Positions 22,442-35,079 of a DNA stretch of 64,000 nucleotides are shown piece after piece. The stretch is from assembly GCF_949987515.2 (NCBI RefSeq), contig NW_027192650.1, positions 4,216,001 to 4,280,000 on the forward strand, given 5' to 3'. Below the pieces are notes generated by a model. The model did not search any database and was not told the origin of the DNA. It was given only the letters and a program-made list of their open reading frames with translations. Positions within the stretch are counted from its first letter, which is position 1. Each line of letters begins with the position of its first letter. The position numbers and the translations under genes were made by a program. The stretch is from Delphinus delphis. Taxonomy: Eukaryota; Chordata; Mammalia; Artiodactyla; Delphinidae.

Positions 22442-24021
22442 TCACAAACCTGCAGAGTTATAAATGACAGCTATCGTCCAAAAATAGACTGAAGTAAGGC
22501 TGCCAAGAGGACTTGAAAGCGGGGCAGAATTGCAGGAAACCGATTTCAGGAGGTAGACTGGAATTGCATTGAAAGCATAGGAAAAGAGGCAGAACGTCCA
22601 CAATGATGCACTTGGCCAAAAAGGGCGTATGCGTTTTTTCCTGAATATATTCAGGAAAAAACGCATACGCCCTTTTTGGCCAACCAAGCAAGCTTGCAAA
22701 GGAAATCTGAACTACAATGAAGTCTCACTTCCACCCGGTCAAAAGGGCCATCTGAAAAAAGTGTAAAATCCAGAAAGGCAGGACAGGCCATGGAGAACTG
22801 GGAGCCTTGTTATGCTGATGGGCGGGATGTAAATTGCCAACAACCACTCGGGAGAAGTGTATGGTGTTTCCTGAAACATCTAAAAAACAAAGCAACAGAA
22901 CCTAGGGCACTTCCACTTATGGTCCTATAGCTTAGGGAAATTAAAATCAAAAAGACACAGCCACCCGAATGTTTGGAACGGCTCTGTTTACAAGAACCTC
23001 GTTTACAGTACAAGTTCAACATCGCAGAAAGTGAAAAATGGATAAAGAAGTTGTGGTATTTACTTACAAAGCAATATCACTCAGCAATGAAATCTGTGTC
23101 ATCAGGCCCTTAGCAGCACAATGAGTGGATTCAGGTATGATGAGTCTAACTGAAATAAGTCACACAGAAAAAGAAACATCATAAGATATCAGTAATACAA
23201 GGAATGGAAACTTGGCTACACAGGAACTGAATTACAGAACAGAACAGGGTCTCAAATTTAGAAAACCAACTTATGCTTGCTTAAGGGTAAAGGTGAGTTG
23301 GGGTGCTGCATAAAACCAGAGATTGAAATGAGCACAGATAAAGTTCCTTAAGCCAAATATGGAATAGACAAGAGCTACTCCTTGCTCAACGAAATGGACT
23401 CAACACCGCATATTAAACGCCTAAGAATGTACCTGACTAGTAAGTATCTTAAAACCTATGGATTGCTATGTCTCCGAATGAGAATCAAGCATGTGTACAG
23501 GGGCATAAACGCAGCAGTGATAGGATTGGAGAGGTTCGGTGAGCAAATGAAGACCCTTTGAAGTCATATTGCATGGTACCCATTCCACGGGTTTCAACTA
23601 CCCAGGTTTTAGGTATTCTTCCTTCAGCTAAAACATGCATGTGGAACCCAGAGTATGATCAACCATGTGATCGGGAGACGTGTTCAAATATGTCTCAGTT
23701 TTCGTACCCTGGTACTCGGGTGCAACATTCCAGACGCTTTACTAACACTCTCCCCACTTGGAGAGTCAGCGCCTTTAACCTCCTGTTTGGCACAGTTTGC
23801 AATTTCCGCGGAAGATGAACAGGAATAGCGAGAACCAATGAGAGACTAGCTGGAGGTGTCTGAACGGGCAAATTTAACTCTCATTTCCCACCAGGAAGAG
23901 GAATTAACCAAAGGCTCAGCGTGCCATGCCAGAACCAGATTAGGGCCTGAAGCCATCCTGCGGTGTTGCGGCCAGGTCACAAGAAAGCGAGTTGAAGAAA
24001 GGAGCTCAGGGGCACTGTAAT
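22442..24021. repeat. Satellite monomer m15
   Basis: 1,580 bp, form A, ACTACCC. Shares GATGAGTCTAAC and a SacII site (TTTCCGCGGAAG) with m17, two monomers on. Confidence 0.97.
22612..22683. repeat. 72-bp palindrome, m15
   Basis: Perfect arms. Confidence 0.95.
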
Positions 24022-25601
24022 TCACAAACCTGCAGAGTTATAAATGACAGCTATCGTCCAAAAATAGACTGAAGTAAGGCTGCCAAGAGGACTTGAAAGC
24101 GGGGCAGAATTGCAGGAAACCGATTTCAGGAGGTAGACTGGAATTGCATTGAAAGCATAGGAAAAGAGGCAGAACGTCCACAATGATGCACTTGGCCAAA
24201 AAGGGCGTATGCGGTTTTTCCTGAATATATTCAGGAAAAAACGCATACGCCCTTTTTGGCCAACCAAGCAAGCTTGCAAAGGAAATCTGCACTACAATGA
24301 AGTCTCACTTCCCCCCGGTCAAAAGGGCCATCTGAAAAAAGTGTAAAATCCAGAAAGGCAGGACAGGCCATGGAGAACTGGGAGCCTTGTTATGCTGATG
24401 GGCGGGATGTAAATTGCCAACAACCACTCGGGAGAAGTGTATGGTGTTTCCTGAAACATCTAAAAAACAAAGCAACAGAACCTAGGGCACTTCCACTTAT
24501 GGTCCTATAGCTTAGGGAAATTAAAATCAAAAAGACACAGCCACCCCAAAGTTTGGAACGGCTCTGTTTACAAGAACCTCGTTTACAGTACAAGTTCAAC
24601 ATCGCAGAAAGCGAAAAATGGATAAAGAAGTTGTGGTATTTACTTACAAAGCAATATCACTCAGCAATGAAATCTGTGTCATCAGGCCCTTAGCAGCACA
24701 ATGAGTGGATTCAGGTATGATGATTCTAACTGAAATAAGTCACACAGAAAAAGAAACATCATAAGATATCAGTAATGCACGGAATGTAAACTTGGCTACA
24801 CAGGAACTGAATTATAGAACAGAACAGGGTCTCAAATTTAGAAAACCAACTTATGCTTGCTTAAGGGTAAAGGTGAGTTGGGGTGCTGCATAAAACCAGA
24901 GATTGAAATGAGCACAGATAAAGTTCCTTAAGCCAAATATGGAATAGACAAGAGCTACGCCTTGTTCAATGAAATGGACTCAACACCGCATATTAAACGC
25001 CTAAGAATGTACCTGACTAGTAAGTATCTTAAAACCTATGGATTGCTATGTCTCCGAAAGAGAATCAAGCATGTGTACAGGGGCATAAACGCAGCAGTGA
25101 TAGGATTGGAGAGGTTCGGTGAGCAAATGAAGACCCTTTGAAGTCATATTGCATGGTACCCATTACACGGGTCTTAACTCTCCAGGCTTAAGGTATTCTT
25201 CCTTCAGCTAAAACCTGCATGTGGAACCCAGAGTATGATCAACCATGTGATCGGGAGACGTGTTCAAATATGTCTCAGTTTTCGTACCCTGGTACTCGGG
25301 TGCAACATTCCAGACGCTTTACTAACACTCTCCCGACTTGGAGAGTCAGTCCCTTTAACCTCCTGTTTGGCCCAGTTTGCAATTTCTGTGGAAGATGAAC
25401 AGGAATAGCGAGAACCAATGAGAGACTAGCTGGAGGTGTCTGGACGGGCAAATTTAACTCTCATTTCCCACCAGGAAGAGGAATTAACCAAAGGCTCAGC
25501 GTGCCGTGCCAGAACCAGATTAGGGCCTGAAGCCATCCTGCGGTGTTGCGGCCAGCTCACAAGAAAGCGAGTTGAAGAAAGGAGCTCAGGGGCACTGTAA
25601 T
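24022..25601. repeat. Satellite monomer m16
   Basis: 1,580 bp, form A, CTTAACTCTCC followed by AGGCTTAAGG. Private changes include GCTACGCCTTGTTCAATG. Confidence 0.97.
24192..24263. repeat. 72-bp palindrome, m16
   Basis: One left-arm change, GCGTTTTTT to GCGGTTTTT. Confidence 0.95.
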
Positions 25602-27180
25602 TCACAAACCTGCAGAGTTATAAATGACAGCTATCGTCCAAAAATAGACTGAAGTAAGGCTGCCAAGAGGACTTGAAAGCGGGGCAGAATTGCAGGAAAC
25701 CGATTTCAGGAGGTAGACTGGAATTGCATTGAAAGCATAGGAAAAGAGGCAGAACGTCCACAATGATGCACTTGGCCAAAAAGGGTGTATGCGTTTTTTC
25801 CTGAATATATTCAGGAAAAACCGCATACGCACTTTTTGGCCAACCAAGCAAGCTTGCAAAGGAAATCTGAACTACAATGAAGTCTCACTTCCCCCCAGTC
25901 AAAAGGGCCATCTGAAAAAGTGTAAAATCCAGAAAGGCAGGACAGGCCATGGAGAACTGGGAGCATTGTTATGCTGATGGGCGGGATGTAAATTGCCAAC
26001 AGACACTCAGGAGAAGTGTATGGTGTTTCCTGAAACATCGAAAAAACAAAGCAACAGAGCCTAGGGCACTTCCACTTATGGTCCTATAGCTTAGGGAAAT
26101 TAAAATCAAAAAGACACAGCCACCCCAATGTTTGGAACGGCTCTGTTTACAAGAACCTCGTTTACAGTACAAGTTCAACATCGCAGAAAGTGAAAAATGG
26201 ATAAAGAAGTTGTGGTATTTACTTACAAAGCAATATCACTCAGCAATGAAATCTGTGTCATCAGGCCCTTAGCAGCACAATGAGTGGATTCAGGTATGAT
26301 GAGTCTAACTGAAATAAGTCACACAGAAAAAGAAACATCATAAGATATCAGTAATACACGGAATGGAAACTTGGCTACACAGGAACTGAATTACAGAACA
26401 GAACAGGGTCTCAAATTTAGAAAACCAACTTATGCTTGCTTAAGGGGAAAGGTGAGTTGGGGTGCTGCATAAAACCAGAGATTGAAATGAGCACAGATAA
26501 AGTTCCTTAAGCCAAATATGGAATAGACAAGAGCTACTCCTTGCTCAACGAAATGGACTCAACACCGCATATTAAACGCCTAAGAATGTACCTGACTAGT
26601 AAGTATCTTAAAACCTATGGATTGCTATGTCTCCAAAAGAGAATCAAGCATGTGTACAGGGGCATAAACGCAGCAGTGATAGGATTGGAGAGGTTCGGTG
26701 AGCAAATGAAGACCCTTTGAAGTCATATTGCATGGTACCCATTCCACGGGTTTCAACTACCCAGGTTTTAGGTATTCTTCCTTCAGCTAAAACATGCATG
26801 TGGAACCCAGAGTATGATCAACCATGTGATCGGGAGACGTGTTCAAATATGTCTCAGTTTTCGTACCCTGGTACTCGGGTGCAACATTCCAGACGCTTTA
26901 CTAACACTCTCCCCACTTGGAGAGTCAGCGCCTTTAACCTCCTGTTTGGCACCGTTTGCAATTTCCGCGGAAGATGAACAGGAATAGCGAGAACCAATGA
27001 GAGGCTAGATGGAGGTGTCTGGACGGGCAAATTTAACTCTCATTTCCCACCAGGAAGAGGAATTAACCAAAGGCTCAGCGTGCCGTGCCGGAACCAGATT
27101 AGGGCCTGAAGCCATCCTGCGATGTTGCGGCCAGGTCACAAGAAAGCGAGTTGAAGAAAGGAGCTCAGGGGCACTGTAAT
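25602..27180. repeat. Satellite monomer m17
   Basis: 1,579 bp: one A lost in CTGAAAAAGTG. Form A, ACTACCC. Carries the most damaged full-length palindrome of the array (three substitutions). Confidence 0.97.
25772..25843. repeat. 72-bp palindrome, m17
   Basis: Three changes, none paired: GGGCGT to GGGTGT, AAAACGC to AACCGC, CGCCCTTT to CGCACTTT. Confidence 0.95.
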
Positions 27181-28760
27181 TCACAAACCTGCAGAGTTAT
27201 AAATGACAGCTATCATCCAAAAATATACTGAAGTAAGGCTGCCAAGAGGACTTGAAAGCGGGGCAGAATTGCAGGAAACCGATTTCAGGAGGTAGACTGG
27301 AATTGCATTGAAAGCATAGGAAAAGAGGCAGAACGTCCACAATGATGCACTTGGCCAAAAAGGGCGTATGCGTTTTTTCCTGAATATATTCAGGAAAAAA
27401 CGCATACGCCCTTTATGGCCAACAAAGCAAACTTGCAAAGGAAATCTGCACTACAATGAAGTCTCACTTCTCCCCGGTCAAAAGGGCCATCTGAAAAAAG
27501 TGTTAAATCCAGAAAGGCAGGACAGGCCATGGAGAACTGGGAGCCTTGTTATGCTGATGGGAGGGATGTAAATTGCCAACAGACACTCAGGAGAAGTGTA
27601 TGGTGTTTCCTGAAACATCTAAGAAACAAAGCAACAGAGCCTAGGGCACTTCCACTTATGGTCCTATAGCTTAGGGAAATTAAAATCAAAAAGACACAGC
27701 CACCCCAAAGTTTGGGACGCCTCCGTTTACAAGAACCTCGTTTACCATACAAGTTCAATATCACAGAAAGTGAAAAATGGATAAAGAACTTGTGGTACTT
27801 ACGTACAATGCAGTATCACTCAGCAATGAAATCTATGTCATCAGGCCCGTAGCAGCATAATGAGTGGATTCAGGTACGATGATTCTAACTGAAATAAGTC
27901 ACACAGAAAAAGAAACATCATAAGATATCAGTAATACACGGAATGTAAACTTGGCTACACAGGAACGGCATTCCAAAACAGAACAGGGTCTCAAATTTAG
28001 AAAACCAACTTATGCTTGCTTAAGGGGAAAGGTGAGTTCGGGTGCTGCATAAAACCAGAGATTGAAATGAGCACAGATAAAGTTCCTTAAGCCAAATATG
28101 GAATAGACAAGAGCTACTCCTTGCTCAACGAAATGGACTCAACACCGCATATTAAACGCCAAAGAATGTACCTGACTAGTAAGTATCTTAAAACCTATAG
28201 ATTGCTATGTCTCCGAAAGAGAATCAAGCATGTGTACAGGGGCATAAACGCAGCAGTGATAGGATTGGAGAGGTTCGGTGAGCAAATGAAGACCCTTTGA
28301 AGTCATATTGCATGGTACCCATTCCACGGGTTTCAACTACCCAGGTTTTAGGTATTCTTCCTTCAGCTAAAACATGCATGTGGAACCCAGAGTATGATCA
28401 ACCCTGTGATCGGGAGACGTGTTCAAATATGTCTCAGTTTTCCTCCCCTGGTACTCGGGTGCAACATTCCAGACGCTTTACTAACACTCTCCCCACTCGG
28501 AGAGTCAGCGCCTTTAACCTCCTGTTTGGCACAGTTTGCAATTTCTGCGGAAGATGAACAGGAATAGCGAGAACCAATGAGAGACTAGCTGGAGGTGTCT
28601 GGACGGGCAAATTTAACTCTCATTTCCCACCAGGAAGAGGAATTAACCAAAGGCTCAGCGTGCCGTGCCGGAACCAGATTAGGGCCTGAAGCCATCCTGC
28701 GATGTTGCGGCCAGGTCACAAGAAAGCGAGTTGAAGAAAGGAGCTCAGGGGCACTGTAAT
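27181..28760. repeat. Satellite monomer m18
   Basis: 1,580 bp, form B, ACTACCC. HindIII site lost (GCAAACTTGC). Shares AGGAACGGCATTCC, GAGTTCGGGTG and CGCCAAAGAATG only with m19. Confidence 0.97.
27351..27422. repeat. 72-bp palindrome, m18
   Basis: One right-arm change, CTTTTTGG to CTTTATGG, shared with m19. Confidence 0.95.
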
Positions 28761-30340
28761 TCACAAACCTGCAGAGTTATAAATGACAGCTATCATCCAA
28801 AAATATACTGAAGTAAGGCTGCCAAGAGGACTTGAAAGCGGGGCAGAATTGCAGGAAACCGATTTCAGGAGGTAGACTGGAATTGCATTGAAAGCATAGG
28901 AAAAGAGGCAGAACGTCCACAATGATGCACTTGGCCAAAAAGGGCGTATGCGTTTTTTCCTGAATATATTCAGGAAAAAACGCATACGCCCTTTATGGCC
29001 AACAAAGCAAACTTGCAAAGGAAATCTGCACTACAATGAAGTCTCACTTCTCCCCGGTCAAAAGGGCCATCTGAAAAAAGTGTTAAATCCAGAAAGGCAG
29101 GACAGGCCATGGAGAACTGGGAGCCTTGTTATGCTGATGGGAGGGATGTAAATTGCCAACAGACACTCAGGAGAAGTGTATGGTGTTTCCTGAAACATCT
29201 AAGAAACAAAGCAACAGAGCCTAGGGCACTTCCACTTATGGTCCTATAGCTTAGGGAAATTAAAATCAAAAAGACACAGCCACCCCAAAGTTTGGGACGC
29301 CTCCGTTTACAAGAACCTCGTTTACAGTACAAGTTCAATATCACAGAAAGTGAAAAATGGATAAAGAACTTGTGGTACTTACGTACAATGCAGTATCACT
29401 CAGCAATGAAATCTATGTCATCAGGCCCGTAGCAGCATAATGAGTGGATTCAGGTACGATGATTCTAACTGAAATAAGTCACACAGAAAAAGAAACATCA
29501 TAAGATATCAGTAATACACGGAATGTAAACTTGGCTACACAGGAACGGCATTCCAAAACAGAACAGGGTCTCAAATTTAGAAAACCAACTTATGCTTGCT
29601 TAAGGGGAAAGGTGAGTTCGGGTGCTGCATAAAACCAGAGATTGAAATGAGCACAGATAAAGTTCCTTAAGCCAAATATGGAATAGACAAGAGCTACTCC
29701 TTGCTCAACGAAATGGACTCAACACCGCATATTAAACGCCAAAGAATGTACCTGACTAGTAAGTATCTTAAAACCTATAGATTGCTATGTCTCCGAAAGA
29801 GAATCAAGCATGTGTACAGGGGCATAAACGCAGCAGTGATAGGATTGGAGAGGTTCGGTGAGCAAATGAAGACCCTTTGAAGTCATATTGCATGGTACCC
29901 ATTCCACGGGTTTCAACTACCCAGGTTTTAGGTATTCTTCCTTCAGCTAAAACATGCATGTGGAACCCAGAGTATGATCAACCCTGTGATCGGGAGACGT
30001 GTTCAAATATGTCTCAGTTTTCCTCCCCTGGTACTCGGGTGCAACATTCCAGACGCTTTACTAACACTCTCCCCACTCGGAGAGTCAGCGCCTTTAACCT
30101 CCTGTTTGGCACAGTTTGCAATTTCTGCGGAAGATGAACAGGAATAGCGAGAACCAATGAGAGACTAGCTGGAGGTGTCTGGATGGGCAAATTTAACTCT
30201 CATTTCCCACCAGGAAGAGGAATTAACCAAAGGCTCAGCGTGCCGTGCCAGAACCAGATTAGGGCCTGAAGACATCATGCGGTGTTGCGGCCAGCTCAAA
30301 AGAAAGCGAGTTGAAGAAAGGAGCTCAGGGGCACTGTAAT
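28761..30340. repeat. Satellite monomer m19 (copy of m18)
   Basis: 1,580 bp. About nine differences from m18, only two of them in the first 1,400 bp; the other seven cluster in the tail, which instead matches the tail of m21. Confidence 0.97.
28931..29002. repeat. 72-bp palindrome, m19
   Basis: Same single change as m18. Confidence 0.95.
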
Positions 30341-31919
30341 TCACAAACCTGCAGAGTTATAAATGACAGCTATCATCCAAAAATAGACTGAAGTAAGGCT
30401 GCCAAGAGGACTTGAAAGCAGGGCAGAATTGCAGGAAACCGATTTCAGGAGATAGACTGGAATTGCATTGAAAGCATAGGAAAAGAGGCAGAACGTCCAC
30501 AATGATGCACTTGGCCAAAAAGGGCGTATGCGTTTTTTCCTGAATATATTCAGGAAAAAACGCATACGCCCTTTTTGGCCAACCAAGCAAGCTTGCAAAG
30601 GAAATCTGCACTACAATGAAGTCTCACTTCTCCCCGATCAAAAGGGCCATCTGAAAAAAGTGTAAAATCCAGAAAGGCAGGACAGGCCATGGAGAACTGG
30701 GAGCCTTGTTATGCTGAAGGGCGGGATGTAAATTGCCAACAGACACTCAGGAGAAGTGTATGGTGTTTCCTGAAACATCTAAAAAACAAAGCAACAGAGC
30801 CTAGGGCACTTCCACTTATGGTCCTATAGCTTAGGGAAATTAAAATCAAAAAGACACAGCCACCCCAAAGTTTGGGACACCTCCATTTACAAGAACCTCG
30901 TTTACAGTACAAGTTCAATATCACAGAAAGTGAAAAATGGATAAAGAACTTGTGGTACTTACGTACAATGCAGTATCACTCAGCAATGAAATCTATGTCA
31001 TCAGGCCCGTAGCAGCATAATGAGTGGATTCAGGTATGATGATTCTAACTGAAATAAGTCACACAGAAAAAGAAACATCATAAGATATCACTAATACACG
31101 GAATGTAAACTTGGCTACACTGGGACTGAATTCCAAAACAGAACAGGGTCTCAAATTTAGAAAACCAACTTAAGCTTGCTTAAGGGGAAAGGTGAGTTGG
31201 GTTGCTGCATAAAACCAGAGATTGAAATGAGCACAGATAAAGTTCCTTAAGCCAAATATGGAATAGACAAGAGCTACTCCTTGCTCAACGAAATGGACTC
31301 AACACCGCATATTAAACGCCTAAGAATGTACCTGACTAGTAAGTATCTTAAAACCTATGGATTGCTATGTCTCCAAAAGAGAATCAAGCGTGTGTACAGG
31401 GGCATAAACGCAGCAGTGATAGGATTGGAGAGGTTCGGTGAGCAAATGAAGACCCTTTGAAGTCATATTTCATGGTACCCATTACACGGGTCTCAACTCT
31501 CCAGTTTTAAGGTATTCTTCCTTCAGCTAAAACATGCATGTGGAACCCAAGTATGATCAACCATGTGAACGGTAGACGTGTTCAAATATGTCTCAGTTTT
31601 CCTCCCCTGGTACTCGGGTGCAACATTCCAGACGATTTACTAACACTCTCCCCACTTGGAGAGTCAGTCCCTTTAACCTCCTGTTTGGCCCAGTTTGCAA
31701 TTTCTGCAGAAGATGAACAGGAATAGCGAGAACCAATGAGAGGCTAGCTGGAGGTGTCTGGACGGGCAAATTTAACTCTCATTTCCCACCAGGAAGAGGA
31801 ATTAACCAAAGGCTCAGCATGCCATGCCGGAAACAGATTAGGGCCTGAAGCCATCCTGCGGTGTTGCAGCCAGGTCACAAGAAAGCGAGTTGAAGAAAGG
31901 AGCTCAGGGGCACTGTAAT
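30341..31919. repeat. Satellite monomer m20
   Basis: 1,579 bp (G deletion), form B, ACTCTCC. Front (TATCATCC, GAAAGCAGGG, AGGAGATAGAC) is shared with m22. Extra HindIII site at 31172. Confidence 0.97.
30511..30582. repeat. 72-bp palindrome, m20
   Basis: Perfect arms. Confidence 0.95.
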
Positions 31920-33499
31920 TCACAAACCTGCAGAGTTATAAATGACAGCTATCGTCCAAAAATAGACTGAAGTAAGGCTGCCAAGAGGACTTGAAAGCGG
32001 GGCAGAATTGCAGGAAACCGATTTCAGGAGGTAGACTGGAATTGCATTGAAAGCATAGGAAAAGAGGCAGAACGTCCACAATGATGCACTTGGCCAAAAA
32101 GGGCGTATGCGTTTTTTCCTGAATATATTCAGGAAAAAACGCATACGCCCTTTTTGGCCAACCAAGCAAGCTTGCAAAGGAAATCTGCACTACAATGAAG
32201 TCTCACTTCTCCCCGGTCAAAAGGGCCATCTGAAAAAAGTGTAAAATCCAGAAAGGCAGGACAGGCCATGGAGAACTGGGAGCCTTGTTATGCTGAAGGG
32301 CGGGATGTAAATTGCCAACAGACACTCAGGAGAAGTGTATGGTGTTTCCTGAAACATCTAAAAAACAAAGCAACAGAGCCTAGGGCACTTCCACTTATGG
32401 TCCTATAGCTTAGGGAAATTAAAATCAAAAAGACACAGCCACCCCAAAGTTTGGGACACCTCCATTTACAAGAACCTCGTTTACAGTACAAGTTCAATAT
32501 CACAGAAAGTGAAAAATGGATAAAGAACTTGTGGTACTTACGTACAATGCAGTATCACTCAGCAATGAAATCTATGTCATCAGGCCCGTAGCAGCATAAT
32601 GAGTAGATTCAGGTACGATGATTCTAACTGAAATAAGTCACACAGAAAAAGAAACATCATAAGATATCAGTAATATACGGAATGGAAACTTGGCTACACA
32701 GGAACTGAATTACAGAACAGAACAGGGTCTCAAATTTAGAAAACCAACTTATTCTTGCTTAAGGTTAAAGGTGAGTTGGGGTGCTGCATAAAACCAGAGA
32801 TTGAAATGAGCACAGATAAAGTTCCTTAAGCCAAATATGGAATAGACAAGAGCTACTCCTTGCTCAACGAAATGGACTCAACACCGCATATTAAACGCCT
32901 AAGAATGTACCTGACTAGTAAGTATCTTAAAACCTATAGATTGCTATGTCTCCGAAAGAGAATCAAGCATGTGTACAGGGGCATAAACGCAGCAGTGATA
33001 GGATTGGAGAGGTTCGGTGAGCAAATGAAGACCCTTTGAAGTCATATTGCATGGTACCCATTCCACGGGTTTCAACTACCCAGGTTTTAGGTATTCTTCC
33101 TTCAGCTAAAACATGCATGTGGAACCCAGAGTATGATCAACCCTGTGATTGGGAGACGTGTTCAAATATGTCTCAGTTTTCCTCCCCTGGTACTCGGGTG
33201 CAACATTCCAGACGCTTTACTAACACTCTCCCCACTCGGAGAGTCAGCGCCTTTAACCTCCTGTTTGGCACAGTTTGCAATTTCTGCGGAAGATGAACAG
33301 GAATAGCGAGAACCAATGAGAGACTAGCTGGAGGTGTCTGGATGGGCAAATTTAACTCTCATTTCCCACCAGGAAGAGGAATTAACCAAAGGCTCAGCGT
33401 GCCGTGCCAGAACCAGATTAGGGCCTGAAGACATCATGCGGTGTTGCGGCCAGCTCAAAAGAAAGCGAGTTGAAGAAAGGAGCTCAGGGGCACTGTAAT
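31920..33499. repeat. Satellite monomer m21
   Basis: 1,580 bp, form B, ACTACCC. Shares GCTGAAGGGCGG and GACACCTCCATT with m20 and m22, and its 3' third (CCTATAGATTG, ACCCTGTGAT and tail) with m19. Confidence 0.97.
32090..32161. repeat. 72-bp palindrome, m21
   Basis: Perfect arms. Confidence 0.95.
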
Positions 33500-35079
33500 T
33501 CACAAACCTGCAGAGTTATAAATGACAGCTATCATCCAAAAATAGACTGAAGTAAGGCTGCCAAGAGGACTTGAAAGCAGGGCAGAATTGCAGGAAACCG
33601 ATTTCAGGAGATAGACTGGAATTGCATTGAAAGCATAGGAAAAGAGGCAGAACGTCCACAATGATGCACTTGGCCAAAAAGGGCGTATGCGTTTTTTCCT
33701 GAATATATTCAGGAAAAAACGCATACGCCCTTTTTGGCCAACCAAGCAAGCTTGCAAAGGAAATCTGCACTACAATGAAGTCTCACTTCCCCCCGGTCAA
33801 AAGGGCCATCTGAAAAAAGTGTAAAATCCAGAAACGCAGGACAGGCCATGGAGAACTGGGAGCCTTGTTATGCTGAAGGGCGGGATGTAAATTGCCAACA
33901 GACACTCAGGAGAAGTGTATGGTGTTTCCTGAAACATCTAAAAAACAAAGCAACAGAGCCTAGGGCACTTCCACTTATGGTCCTATAGCTTAGGGAAATT
34001 AAAATCAAAAAGACACAGCCACCCCAAAGTTTGAGACACCTCCATTTACAAGAACCTCGTTTACAGTACAAGTTCAATATCACAGAAAGTGAAAAATGGA
34101 TAAAGAACTTGTGGTACTTACGTACAATGCAGTATCACTCAGCAATGAAATCTATGTCATCAGGCCCGTAGCAGCATAATGAGTGGATTCAGGTATGATG
34201 ATTCTAACTGAAATAAGTCACACAGAAAAAGAAACATCATAAGATATCAGTAATACACGGAATGTAAACTTGGCTACAGAGGAACTGAATTACAGAACAG
34301 AACAGGGACTCAAATTTAGAAAACCAACTTATGCTTGCTTAAGGGTAAAGGTGAGTTGGGGTGCTGCATAAAACCAGAGATTGAAATGAGCACAGATAAA
34401 GTTCCTTAAGTCAAATATGGAATAGACAAGAGCTACTCCTTGCTCAACGAAATGGACTCAACACCGCATATTAAACGCCTAAGAATGTACCTGACTAGTA
34501 AGTATCTTAAAACCTATGGAATGCTATGTCTCTGAAAGAGAATCAAGCATGTGTACAGGGGCATAAACGCAGCAGTGATAGGATTGGAGAGGTTCGGTGA
34601 GCAAATGAAGACCCTTTGAAGTCATATTGCATGGTACCCATTACACGAGTCTCAACTCTCCAGGTTTAAGGTATTCTTCCTTCAGCTAAAACATGCATGT
34701 GGAACCCAGAGTATGATCAACCATGTGAACGGGAGACGTGTTCAAATATGTCTCAGTTTTCCTCCCCTAGTACTTGGGTGCAACATTCCAGATGCTTTAC
34801 TAACACTCTCCCGACTTGGAGAGTCAGTCCCTTTAACCTCCTGTTTGGCCCAGTTTGCAATTTCTGCAGAAAATGAACAGGAATAGCGAGAACCAATGAG
34901 AGACTAGCTGGAGGTGTCTGGACGGGCAAATTTAACTCTCATTTCCCACCAGGAAGAGGAATTAACCAAAGGCTCAGCATGCCGGGCCGTAACCAGATTA
35001 GGGCCTGAAGCCATCCTGCGGTGTTGCGGCCAGGTCACAAGAAAGCGAGTTGAAGAAAGGAGCTCAGGGGCACTGTAAT
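33500..35079. repeat. Satellite monomer m22
   Basis: 1,580 bp, form B, ACTCTCC with CACGAGTCTC. First part is a near copy of m20; beyond about 34240 it diverges from m20 (TACAGAGGAACTG versus TACACTGGGACTG). Confidence 0.97.
33670..33741. repeat. 72-bp palindrome, m22
   Basis: Perfect arms. Confidence 0.95.

Larger units (their letters stand above)
27181..30340. repeat. Single-monomer duplication, m18 like m19
   Basis: Two adjacent monomers share many private variants, including the lost HindIII site, and differ by only two bases over the first 1,400 bp. Confidence 0.9.
29745..34245. repeat. Two-monomer offset duplication, m19/m20 like m21/m22
   Basis: The 3' part of m19 with the first part of m20 (about 29745-31085) matches the 3' part of m21 with the first part of m22 (about 32905-34245) at an offset of 3,159 bp. 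Shared markers: CCTATAGATTG, ACCCTGTGAT, GACATCATGCGG, CAGCTCAAAAG, TATCATCC, AGGAGATAGAC. Edges are approximate. Confidence 0.8.
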
